Shown: positions 1 to 7,265 of the stretch, piece after piece
Layout: each line of letters opens with the position of its first letter
Numbering within the stretch: position 1 is the first letter of the stretch
Assembly: GCA_021636625.1 (NCBI GenBank)
Contig: JAJWLX010000017.1
Coordinates: 1 to 56,912 of the forward strand
Length of the DNA: 56,912 nt
Source of the DNA: Prevotella sp.
GTDB taxonomy: Bacteria > Bacteroidota > Bacteroidia > Bacteroidales > Bacteroidaceae
Direction: 5' to 3'
Program-made: the position numbers and the translations under genes
Notes under the pieces: generated by a model
The model's database searches: none
What the model was told of the DNA's origin: nothing
Seen by the model: the letters and a program-made list of their open reading frames with translations, nothing else

Positions 1-40
1 CCAAGTATAGGTTAATAAATGCATTTTTTCTCTTAATTCC

Positions 41-71
41 TTGGTGATTACGAAAGAAAGTCGTAAATTTG
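41..71 (+). promoter_or_regulatory. Bacteroidota-type promoter for the toxin-antitoxin remnant
   Basis: TTGG at 41-44 is followed after exactly 19 bases by TAAATTTG at 64-71, which fits the Bacteroidota -33/-7 promoter pattern (TTGG-N19-TAnnTTTG). It lies about 30 bases upstream of the ATG at 104. The same spacing recurs at 39986-40016 and 55812-55842. Confidence 0.6.
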
Positions 72-103
72 CAGACAAAGATTAAAATAAAGGAGAATGT
101 ATT

Positions 104-376
104 ATGTTGATAAGTAATGTATCACAAGATAGAACCATTCCTTATTGGGATGAAATCAGGAATTTAAGCATTGAGGATAAATATTCCTTGATAGCTAAAA
201 TTGAGTCTTCTTTGGGCGATGTTGATATGAGTGAGTCGACTAATTCGATTCATGGGATACCACGTGAGGTGATGATTGCGGCTGCAGAATATGCTCTGAA
301 GGAAAATAGATCAGGTCGCTGCATTCCAAATTCGCAAGTTGAGTCTTTTATCAAAGCTAAAAGAGGATGGAAGTAG
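104..376 (+). CDS. Antitoxin-like protein of a type II toxin-antitoxin pair
   Basis: This 90-residue, largely helical protein has an N-terminal IEDKYSLIAKIESSL segment of the kind found in small antitoxin/addiction proteins of Bacteroidota. Its 3' end overlaps by ten bases the start of a ParE-like toxin reading frame at 367, the usual antitoxin-then-toxin arrangement with coupled translation. A good promoter lies just upstream. It probably bound and neutralised the ParE-like toxin, whose gene is now broken, so it may be an orphan antitoxin. The assignment rests on size, order and the toxin neighbour rather than a diagnostic motif. Confidence 0.5.
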   Translation: MLISNVSQDRTIPYWDEIRNLSIEDKYSLIAKIESSLGDVDMSESTNSIHGIPREVMIAAAEYALKENRSGRCIPNSQVESFIKAKRGWK

Positions 377-468
377 TTTGGTCAGACTTGGCTTTGACGC
401 AGTTAGATGAAGTCATAGACTATGTAGAAGAACATTTTGGCTTATGTTCGGAAATTCCGAACAGTTAA
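367..468 (+). pseudogene. Truncated ParE/RelE-like toxin
   Basis: The ATG at 367 opens a 33-codon frame starting MEVVWSDLALTQLDEVIDYV, typical of the ParE/RelE fold N-terminus (V-x-W-S-x2-A, L-x2-I-x2-Y). The frame ends at 468. A second frame from about 442 continues with family-like sequence (FGNSEQLIKKAIV), so a frameshift near 435-445 broke the toxin. The remaining two thirds of a usual ParE (about 95 residues) is missing. Bases 469-595 hold only short remnants, including a 26-codon frame from 485. The product should be inactive. Confidence 0.55.
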
Positions 469-613
469 TAAAGAAGGCAATCGTATGATTACACGTAATA
501 TGGATTACTCCGCCATAACCCTGATGGGCACCTCCCTAGAGGTTATCCTATCAAAAGTAGAATAAAGCAAATATTCCTCATTCGAGCGACGACTAGTGCA
601 GAGCGATACTGCA

Positions 614-1168
614 ATGAGGAACAAATATAAAATCATGAAATCTTATTTCTCAATTAAGCCAGGAGCAACCTTCTTTTTAGGTAGCTCCCGCACCCTCGTC
701 TATCATAAAGACGATGTCGAGATCATTTACAAGACCAAGACACCATCCGGCAAAACCTACTATGCCCATGTCTATTTGATGTTGGGCGGAGAAAACTCCG
801 TTACTCTTTATGCCGATTGGGGTGATTACTTTTTGCATCTTTCAAGCATCAAAGACCAGGAGCATTTCTTTGGTATAATGAAGCGTCCGTGCCCAACCTT
901 TGTTCAGATATGGCAAAGCGAGCATCCCGACAATATATTTGTTATGTCTGCCAATGCCGGTCAAACCATGGGCTTAGGAATGGATATCGAGAACGTAGAT
1001 TATCGCAATCTCGCTCCAACTTACCTTCCTTTCCATCCTTTGGTAGAGTTAGGTCTAGACAAGTTCCTAGATGCTGTCAATAAACTATATGTAGAACTCA
1101 ATTCCCATTGTCCCCTGAAACTCTGGAAAGACCGACTGGTAGCTGTATGGGGACAAGAAACAAAATAA
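614..1168 (+). CDS. Hypothetical protein
   Basis: I do not recognise this protein of about 184 residues. An upstream in-frame ATG at 596 is possible, but the one at 614 (MRNKYKIMKSYF) gives a more natural N-terminus. It is soluble, without signal peptide or membrane segment, and rich in aromatic residues with alternating beta-like stretches (TFFLGSSRTLVYHKDDVEIIYK). It is followed 15 bases on by another small hypothetical gene and probably shares its transcript. Both sit between toxin-antitoxin debris and an IS66 remnant, so they may be leftovers of a mobile segment. Confidence 0.5.
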   Translation: MRNKYKIMKSYFSIKPGATFFLGSSRTLVYHKDDVEIIYKTKTPSGKTYYAHVYLMLGGENSVTLYADWGDYFLHLSSIKDQEHFFGIMKRPCPTFVQIWQSEHPDNIFVMSANAGQTMGLGMDIENVDYRNLAPTYLPFHPLVELGLDKFLDAVNKLYVELNSHCPLKLWKDRLVAVWGQETK

Positions 1169-1183
1169 AATAGCAATATATCA

Positions 1184-1420
1184 ATGAATAAAGAAGATAG
1201 AAATTCCTTTCGAAAGGAAATAATCGGTAAGTTAGAAGAACAATGGGCTAAGAATAATCGCCCCGAAGACGACCTCTTCTATTACCACCCTTCCGAAGAT
1301 AAAATCGTCCTATCCCATGCCCTGTTCTGGGTAATGACTCAAAACATAAAAGGTAAGGTAGGAAAGGAAAAGTACTTATTGCTTCTCCGTCAATATCAGG
1401 AAGAGATGCTCGCAAACTAG
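1184..1420 (+). CDS. Small hypothetical protein
   Basis: This is a 78-residue charged, helical protein (MNKEDRNSFRKEIIGKLEEQW at the start), 15 bases after the preceding hypothetical gene. No family was recognised. The coding frame may have been longer: from about 1405 a different frame continues open to the stop at 1590 with protein-like sequence, suggesting that a frameshift cut a gene of about 130 codons into two parts. Confidence 0.4.
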   Translation: MNKEDRNSFRKEIIGKLEEQWAKNNRPEDDLFYYHPSEDKIVLSHALFWVMTQNIKGKVGKEKYLLLLRQYQEEMLAN

Positions 1421-1590
1421 CCGTCATAACGATTGTCGCTGGCGGTTATGGTGGTGATATGCCCGAAAATCAGGCTTATGATCTCCTCGATGATATAGAC
1501 TTCTATTATAATAAGGTAAAGTGCCGCAAGATAGAAAAGCTCATGCCGGTATTGAGTAAACTGGTGATAGAAGAGCAAAAGTTTCTTTAG
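1405..1590 (+). pseudogene. Possible 3' part of a frameshifted small gene
   Basis: This open stretch overlaps the end of the previous gene in another frame and encodes ARKLAVITIVAGGYGG followed by an acidic helical tail ending KLVIEEQKFL. The first in-frame ATG is at 1459 (43 codons), so it is either a tiny separate gene or the shifted C-terminal part of the 1184 gene. The coding-like composition supports real descent; no function can be given. Confidence 0.3.
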
Positions 1591-1724
1591 CATGCATCGA
1601 GAGGTTCTTCAGATATATAGCTATGAGAATAAAATCTATGCTTCTATGTTGTTGAAAAAAGATGAGGAGAAGGAGTGTGCTTAGCAATCCTTCACCCTAA
1701 AAACGATACATAATTATTATTTCA

Positions 1725-1782
1725 AAAAACTGATAGGTGTAACTACTTGTAAAATAGTGGTGACGCTGTATTGGTGATATAC
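1725..1782 (+). mobile_element. IS66-type right-end remnant
   Basis: This stretch nearly repeats the one at 50318-50374: both carry aactgataggtgtaactact followed by a variable stretch and gacgctgtattggtgatatac. The inner part of the latter is the inverted partner of the sequence at 49119-49137, which precedes an IS66 tnpA, so this is the outer right end of such an element. No IS gene remains beside it. It stops 22 bases before the first gene of the defence operon at 1805 and could influence that operon's transcription. Confidence 0.55.
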
Positions 1783-1804
1783 AGTTATATCTATATTATA
1801 GGAT

Positions 1805-2107
1805 ATGTCAACAATTATAATCAGACTATTGGTTATTGCTTTCACTGCCGCTTTTGCTGCTATGCTTTCCTTTTCCCCTAAAGGATTCAAGGGTACTATT
1901 CCATTTTTAAAGCAATGTTTCCCAGAAATGAGTAAGAAATGCTGCTTTCGCATAAACTTCTTTTTGATAATTATCATAGGTACATTCTTTGGTTATCTGC
2001 TCTCCCAACCAGAAACTCCTACCGCTTGTATTTTTGCAGGGTTGACGTGGACAGGTTCTATACAAGCTATTCTGCACACAACCTCTAAAGAGGAAAATCA
2101 AAAGTAA
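1805..2107 (+). CDS. Small two-span membrane protein, first gene of five-gene operon
   Basis: This 100-residue protein has hydrophobic segments at about residues 4-22 (IIIRLLVIAFTAAFAAML) and 50-65 (FFLIIIIGTFFGYLL), with a third weaker one near 75-90. No family was recognised. Its stop is one base before the next start, and three further genes follow closely, so it is very likely co-transcribed with a DUF262 protein and an AAA ATPase. That suggests a membrane component of a defence complex; this is inference from context. The IS66 end remnant ends 22 bases upstream. Confidence 0.6.
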   Translation: MSTIIIRLLVIAFTAAFAAMLSFSPKGFKGTIPFLKQCFPEMSKKCCFRINFFLIIIIGTFFGYLLSQPETPTACIFAGLTWTGSIQAILHTTSKEENQK

Positions 2108-2108
2108 A

Positions 2109-2861
2109 ATGATTAGTGATATTATTTTTACTATGGTTCTATTGCCTTTAACTGTGTTTTTTGCATTGGTTGTTTTTAGGATACATGCATTTAAACACTT
2201 GAAGGCTTGGACTGTAATTGCTTTTGCGTTTCTTGTTGGAGGAATTTTCCTTGTTGGGGTAATATCTAGGCAAGAAATAACAAAGAATGAAGACGAAATA
2301 TCTGTATTGGTCAGATTATTGCATTCTGAAATTGATAAGATAGAGTCTATCAGTGCAAGCAACCAAAAAACAGAATATATCAAACAATCTGATATTGTAT
2401 TGAATAAAATTGATAGCATTGCTTTGCGCATCAAGGAAGAGGAAGCGTACACGGACATAAATATAGACAAGCGAATTGCGAAAATCCGGGAAATAGTAAA
2501 TGAATCAAAATATTTAGTCGAGACTTTGAATGATACTATATATATAAGGGATTTGGTTATCGATAATCAATATGAAGTGACAGATGAAGAAATGAACATA
2601 CAGAAACTGCCACTATCAAATAAAAGCAATTTTTCGTTCTTGCTAAAAATATATGATGAAAACTTACGAGGAAGAGCAAAAGCTATATATATAATAAGTA
2701 CAACCAACCCTTCTGTTGGTAAAACTTATCAATATAAGAATAGACAGAATCATTTTGTGTTGCCTTATTTCTCTCAAAATACCAAATTATCCTATAGAAT
2801 AGGGATATTAACATATAATGAGAATCGTAAGACATACACATATTATTATATAAATGTATAA
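2109..2861 (+). CDS. Membrane-anchored coiled-coil protein of five-gene operon
   Basis: This 250-residue protein has two transmembrane helices near the N-terminus (about residues 5-23 and 35-53, the second AFAFLVGGIFLVGVI). A helical, probably coiled-coil region follows (about 60-150), and then a beta-rich C-terminal domain (about 165-250, ending YTYYYINV). The topology resembles a membrane sensor or scaffold with a long cytosolic or periplasmic stalk. No named family was recognised. Spacing is one base to the previous gene and five to the next. A link to the downstream ATPase and DUF262 proteins is inferred from operon structure only. Confidence 0.6.
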   Translation: MISDIIFTMVLLPLTVFFALVVFRIHAFKHLKAWTVIAFAFLVGGIFLVGVISRQEITKNEDEISVLVRLLHSEIDKIESISASNQKTEYIKQSDIVLNKIDSIALRIKEEEAYTDINIDKRIAKIREIVNESKYLVETLNDTIYIRDLVIDNQYEVTDEEMNIQKLPLSNKSNFSFLLKIYDENLRGRAKAIYIISTTNPSVGKTYQYKNRQNHFVLPYFSQNTKLSYRIGILTYNENRKTYTYYYINV

Positions 2862-2866
2862 CGGAT

Positions 2867-3856
2867 ATGAGTCTACAAGAAAATATAGAAAAGTTGTCTG
2901 ATTCTGTGAAAACAGAAAATCAGCAATGTAGATATTGGATGGTGAGAACCAATGCTGGAGCTTACTTTAATTTGTTCGTAAAAAACGGCTATGTAGCGCT
3001 TAGTAGGAATGATATTCCATACAAATTGTTGCATGATGCTAAACAGCAATATTCCGACAAAACGAATTTTGTTATCAAGAAGGTCAAAGAAGCCATTAAA
3101 GAATCTGCTTCTATTAATAAAAGTGGGTATGAAGAACGTTCTTTATCTTTAGCTGTATCACAAGTATATAAATTTGTGTATGAGGTTCAAAAGAATGACA
3201 TTGTCATTATACCCTCTGAAAACTCAGATGAAATATGTATAGGCATCTTTACTGAAGATCATCTTGCAGATTCCCAGCAGACGAATGAAAATTTTGTGTA
3301 TACAAGAAAGGTAAAGTGGGTAAAGCAGTTAGAAAAAAGATACTTTGATCCTTTCTTTTACAAGCTATTTACTTCTCATCATGCCATATGTGACGTTAGT
3401 CACTATCAAGAATATATCGAAAGATGTATTCGTAGCCAGTTTGTAATCAATGACGAAAGTCATTATGTTATAGCGTTAACTTCTGAGAAAATTAAAGCTC
3501 GCCATCTTTTTAAGTTTGGTGACTTGATATTGGAATTATTTGAGGATTATATCGAATCAGAATCTTTGGATTTTGACATAAACAGTATAGATGCCTCTAT
3601 AAACTTGAATAGTCCTGGACGTATAGATTTTAAATCCAATGTCAAAATCGGTGCTTTGTTGATGTTATTTATTCCTGCCATTCTGACAGGATGCACAAAA
3701 GCAGAAGAACATCAAGATAATGCAGAAATCTATAATAGTATTTCTAACTTCAGAAACAATCATTCTGACAGAATTAATGAGTTGGACTCTCTTATCAATT
3801 CACTGCAAGTGAAAAAGATAGAGGATAGTTTCAATATAGTTAATAATGACAATTGA
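2867..3856 (+). CDS. PUA/EVE-like N-terminal domain protein with C-terminal membrane segment
   Basis: In this 329-residue protein, the N-terminal 150 residues follow the pattern of EVE/PUA-like restriction-associated modules: RYWMVRTNAGAYFNLFVKNG, then YEVQKNDIVIIPSENSD and a charged YTRKVKWVKQL strand. Such folds often read modified bases or nucleotides. A hydrophobic segment at about residues 262-277 (IGALLMLFIPAILTGC) resembles a lipoprotein signal but sits deep in the chain, so it is probably a membrane helix. A short helical tail follows. It lies in the operon just before the DUF262 gene. It could be the recognition arm of the system; the domain call is by eye. Confidence 0.5.
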   Translation: MSLQENIEKLSDSVKTENQQCRYWMVRTNAGAYFNLFVKNGYVALSRNDIPYKLLHDAKQQYSDKTNFVIKKVKEAIKESASINKSGYEERSLSLAVSQVYKFVYEVQKNDIVIIPSENSDEICIGIFTEDHLADSQQTNENFVYTRKVKWVKQLEKRYFDPFFYKLFTSHHAICDVSHYQEYIERCIRSQFVINDESHYVIALTSEKIKARHLFKFGDLILELFEDYIESESLDFDINSIDASINLNSPGRIDFKSNVKIGALLMLFIPAILTGCTKAEEHQDNAEIYNSISNFRNNHSDRINELDSLINSLQVKKIEDSFNIVNNDN

Positions 3857-3890
3857 ATTGTAAAATAGATAGATAAATATATTTTAAGAT

Positions 3891-5525
3891 ATGGCACTAT
3901 CACTTAATGCAGAACAAAAGAATCTCTCAAATCTATTTACAGGCAGAGAGCAATTTGTAATACCTTCATACCAACGCCCTTATAGTTGGGAGTTTGATCA
4001 ATGTCAGAAATTATATGATGATATTGTAGCGGCTTACAATGAAAAGCGTGATTATTTTATAGGTAATATTATCCTTGCTGTATCAGATGATACGAAACAA
4101 GATCCTCGTGTCGTTGATGGTCAACAAAGATTGATATCTATTTGGTTGATGTTCAAAGCTTTATCAGTAATACTACCTAATACAAGAATCTTAAAAGATG
4201 TGCTATGCTGTTATAATTGGGATGGTAGTGATAGCATTATTAAAATAGATTCTAAGGTTTTTGAGGTTACAGACCAAACGCATTTATCTGCGATATATGC
4301 TTGGACTTCATCTAACTTTGAAATGGAGAAAGAGAACTCAAAGAGCAAAAATGCGCATAAGGATTGGAATCAAATTTTTGCAAACGGAGTTTACTTTTAC
4401 AATCTGTTTTATGACTTTCATACAACCTTTGGAGATAAAGAACTAATGTTGTTCTTGCGATTTATGCTTGAGCGGGTCTTTATTCTTCCTATAGAACTAA
4501 GTGCTGCAGACATCACAGATGCAGAGGATAAGGCTCTTAATATCTTTGAAACTATCAATGACAGAGGCATGAACTTGGAAGATGCAGATATCTTTAAGGC
4601 AAAGTTGTATAACAAGGCTTTAAACAAAGAGGAAAAGGATGAGTTTATTAACCAATGGGTTGGTATAAAAGATACTTGCCGTAATTTAAAGATTAGTATT
4701 GATGACTTATTCCGATATTACTCACATATTATCCGCGGTGAAGAAAGCAATATCAAAAGTGAGATAAGTCTTCGTGAGTTCTTCCAATCTGCGGATTCAG
4801 TATTGACGAGAAAAAGCCAAATAGATGTTGTGTCCGATTTAAATCATATACTTGACTTATTGACGTCATATAATGAAAAGAAAAACGAAAAGACTATTTT
4901 GGCATCATGGCTGCAACTAATAGATACTTATACCAATAATTATCCAAGATTTGCAGTTGTTGCCTATCTATTTCATAATGGTTTCGAAAACGAGGAACAA
5001 CTTATAGATACACTAAAGAAAATAGTTAGGTATTGTTACTATATGGGTTCTACGACGATGGTCAAGTATGGCATATATACAATTATAAAACAAGTATCTC
5101 ATCAATTGCCTGTAGATGAGTATTATCAGGAAAATGTAACCATCGATTCTTTCAACTACCTTGGTCGTTTGAAGTATGGATATGCATTACTCGCTCATTA
5201 TTTGGAACAACCAGAAGCTTTCGTGTATTATGATACAGATCGATTGCTGACTTCCAAAGACATTAAGTATTTGCCAACGGATTGGAAGGGACATGACCTA
5301 AATGAACACTTAGATGACTTGGGTAATTTAGCGATTTTGGATCACTGTCGTGTTTTAAAAAAATATACAGAAAAGTTAAAAATTTATGCAAAGACAGAGA
5401 ATACAGAATTAAAGCAATTTTTTGTTGAACATCCTAATGATATTTCATATAAAGAACTTCGAAAGCGCAGTATATACAAAAAGAAACTTTTGGTTAGTTT
5501 TTTTAGTAAACCATCTAAAAAATAA
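3891..5525 (+). CDS. DUF262 (GmrS-like) domain protein
   Basis: This 544-residue protein opens with the DUF262 hallmark QFVIPSYQRPYSWEFDQC (about residues 21-38), followed by YFIGNIIL and the DGQQRL motif (about residue 75). These belong to the ParB/Srx-like nucleotide-binding fold of GmrSD-type modification-dependent restriction enzymes. The C-terminal part contains DLGNLAILDH, like the DUF1524 region, but the usual histidine-rich HNH signature that precedes it (EHIxP type) is not visible, so nuclease activity is uncertain. It sits between the PUA-like gene and an AAA ATPase. A role in detecting or acting on foreign DNA is inferred from family and context. Confidence 0.8.
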   Translation: MALSLNAEQKNLSNLFTGREQFVIPSYQRPYSWEFDQCQKLYDDIVAAYNEKRDYFIGNIILAVSDDTKQDPRVVDGQQRLISIWLMFKALSVILPNTRILKDVLCCYNWDGSDSIIKIDSKVFEVTDQTHLSAIYAWTSSNFEMEKENSKSKNAHKDWNQIFANGVYFYNLFYDFHTTFGDKELMLFLRFMLERVFILPIELSAADITDAEDKALNIFETINDRGMNLEDADIFKAKLYNKALNKEEKDEFINQWVGIKDTCRNLKISIDDLFRYYSHIIRGEESNIKSEISLREFFQSADSVLTRKSQIDVVSDLNHILDLLTSYNEKKNEKTILASWLQLIDTYTNNYPRFAVVAYLFHNGFENEEQLIDTLKKIVRYCYYMGSTTMVKYGIYTIIKQVSHQLPVDEYYQENVTIDSFNYLGRLKYGYALLAHYLEQPEAFVYYDTDRLLTSKDIKYLPTDWKGHDLNEHLDDLGNLAILDHCRVLKKYTEKLKIYAKTENTELKQFFVEHPNDISYKELRKRSIYKKKLLVSFFSKPSKK

Positions 5526-5531
5526 TATAGC

Positions 5532-6962
5532 ATGGAGAAATTAGAAATTAATCATTTCAAAGCTTTTGGGAGCAGAATTGCTTTTATCCTTTCTGCACAA
5601 CGCAAGAATCTATTGCTTTATGGAGAAAATGGAGCAGGTAAAACATCTGTCTATGAAGCATTGAAACTGTTGTTCTTCAGAGAACGGTTGTTGAAAGGTA
5701 AAATAACTATAGGTGGCTCCCCAGAGCAAAGGCAAAATGACGAAGAGGCATTTTATAAAGAGTATCTGCATAAAGGCGACACTGTTGACATTGAATTAAA
5801 ATTGAATGATAATTCGTTTAAGAATATTAATCGTACAGTCTACCAGAGCTTTATGGTTTCAAATATAGATGTGGAAAGTATTTTCCCTTCTAACACAAAG
5901 GATAATCTCAATCTAGCAAACATACTAAAGAATGCTTTTATTGATTGTGATGATATAGATTCTTTTGTTTCTAGCAACGTTGAAAAAATCATTAGAGAAG
6001 TAAACAAGTCTTTGTCGCAAGATTTTATAGAAACCATAAATATAGGACTGGAGAATACTGACTTTGACATTTTTGTAGAAGATGTTGATGCAAAATTAAG
6101 AGCCAGTGAAGGACTTCATGCTATATTCAATGAGGCTAAATTGAATCTTGTAAGATTGCTCTTAATCTTGGAAAGTATTCTGTTGTTAAAAGCTACAGAC
6201 ATTACTAAACATAAGATTTTAGTATTAGATGATGTCGTTACCAGTTTGGACGCAAGTAATCGGCTATATATTACTAAATACCTTTTGGCAAAATTTAGTG
6301 ATTTTCAAAAAGTTATTTTAACTCACAATATTGGGTTCAATAATCTTTTTGTCAATCAAATCAAAAGTCAAAACAAGGAAAACGAGTGGAACTTCGAAAA
6401 TCTATATCAAACCAATTGTGGGGCCAATCTTTATAATTATAATGAACTCAAAACTTCAAAGGATATAAAAAGAGAATTTGAAGGAGGACTTTTGCAACCG
6501 AATACCGTTGGAAATGAAATTAGAAAGCGATTTGAGGCTGTAGTTTTGGAATTGTCTAAGATATTACAGATTGAAGCGTCACAAGAGGCAACATTTTTAA
6601 TAACTCGTTTGGTAAATGGAAAGCCAATTTATATTCGTGCAAATTCACAAAAACAATTTGTTGGTGAAGACTTGGTCTCTTCAATATCCAAGATACTAAA
6701 TTCTACAGATAGTGATTCTGATAAAATACAAAGATCGAAAAACGAGATAGATAAGTATCAGACAAATCCAAATATGCAAAAAATCATCCCTATGATTAAA
6801 AGGATGAAGACTTATCAAAAAGTTATGATACACCAATTGTCTCATGGCAGTACAAATACAATGCCAAGATTCATTCAAAAGGAAGTTGAAGCATCCATGG
6901 CACTTTTAGCTAAATTAGAAGCCGAGGTAGAAAAATTAAAGAAAAGTATTGGAATGATGTAA
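5532..6962 (+). CDS. AAA/ABC-type ATPase of defence operon
   Basis: This 476-residue RecF/SMC-like ATPase begins MEKLEINHFKAFGS and has Walker A GENGAGKT at residues 31-38. An EAKLNLVRLLLILES helix takes the place of the ABC signature, a Walker B segment HKILVLDDVVTSLD lies near residue 230, and LTHN (H-loop) near 262. The C-terminus is helical and ends in a short coiled coil (EVEKLKKSIGMM). There is no long central coiled coil, so it is a compact AAA_15-type motor as used in many anti-phage systems. It starts six bases after the DUF262 gene and closes the operon. Confidence 0.8.
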   Translation: MEKLEINHFKAFGSRIAFILSAQRKNLLLYGENGAGKTSVYEALKLLFFRERLLKGKITIGGSPEQRQNDEEAFYKEYLHKGDTVDIELKLNDNSFKNINRTVYQSFMVSNIDVESIFPSNTKDNLNLANILKNAFIDCDDIDSFVSSNVEKIIREVNKSLSQDFIETINIGLENTDFDIFVEDVDAKLRASEGLHAIFNEAKLNLVRLLLILESILLLKATDITKHKILVLDDVVTSLDASNRLYITKYLLAKFSDFQKVILTHNIGFNNLFVNQIKSQNKENEWNFENLYQTNCGANLYNYNELKTSKDIKREFEGGLLQPNTVGNEIRKRFEAVVLELSKILQIEASQEATFLITRLVNGKPIYIRANSQKQFVGEDLVSSISKILNSTDSDSDKIQRSKNEIDKYQTNPNMQKIIPMIKRMKTYQKVMIHQLSHGSTNTMPRFIQKEVEASMALLAKLEAEVEKLKKSIGMM

Positions 6963-6985
6963 GTGCATCATTTCATCTAAAATAT

Positions 6986-6996
6986 TGTCAGCGCAA
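6986..6996. repeat. 11-bp direct repeat (left copy) flanking the GHKL gene
   Basis: The sequence tgtcagcgcaa occurs here, 24 bases after the ATPase stop, and again at 9281-9291, six bases after the GHKL gene stop. The pair brackets the terminator and the GHKL gene exactly. It may be a target duplication or a recombination scar; chance is not excluded for an 11-mer. Confidence 0.4.
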
Positions 6997-7197
6997 TTAT
7001 TATTTGAATCATGATTGGAAATATATTTATTTATAAATTATGTTTAAATGTAATTGTGTCACTGCGGAAAAGCCTGTCAGTGTGCGCGACTATTTTCGTT
7101 TCCGCTTCGGCAAATGGGAGTATGTTCGCTCACATTGCAGACGTCTACCAGGTAGACTACGCAGACTTCTTGGGCTTAGGGGTTGACAAATAAGTCC

Positions 7198-7225
7198 AGG
7201 TGTTCCTTCGGGAACACCTTTATTT
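7198..7225 (+). terminator. Rho-independent terminator
   Basis: A perfect 9-bp stem (aggtgttcc / ggaacacct) with a TTCG tetraloop is followed by ttattt. It separates the five-gene operon from the GHKL gene at 7266. The 235 bases between the ATPase stop and this hairpin have no convincing gene and include another inverted repeat (gtctacc-a-ggtagac, near 7144-7158). A small untranslated RNA ending at this terminator is possible. Confidence 0.75.
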
Positions 7226-7265
7226 ACGGTGTGTGTGTAAAACGACTATAAAGACACTATTTATT

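Noticed and set aside
1907..2470. A 187-codon minus-strand frame across two operon genes
   Set aside because: It spans the boundary of two plus-strand membrane genes that fit one operon; its composition is not protein-like.
7011..7193. 60-codon plus-strand frame between the ATPase and the terminator
   Set aside because: The sequence is not protein-like across its length and has no family pattern; a non-coding role seems as likely, so it is described with the terminator.
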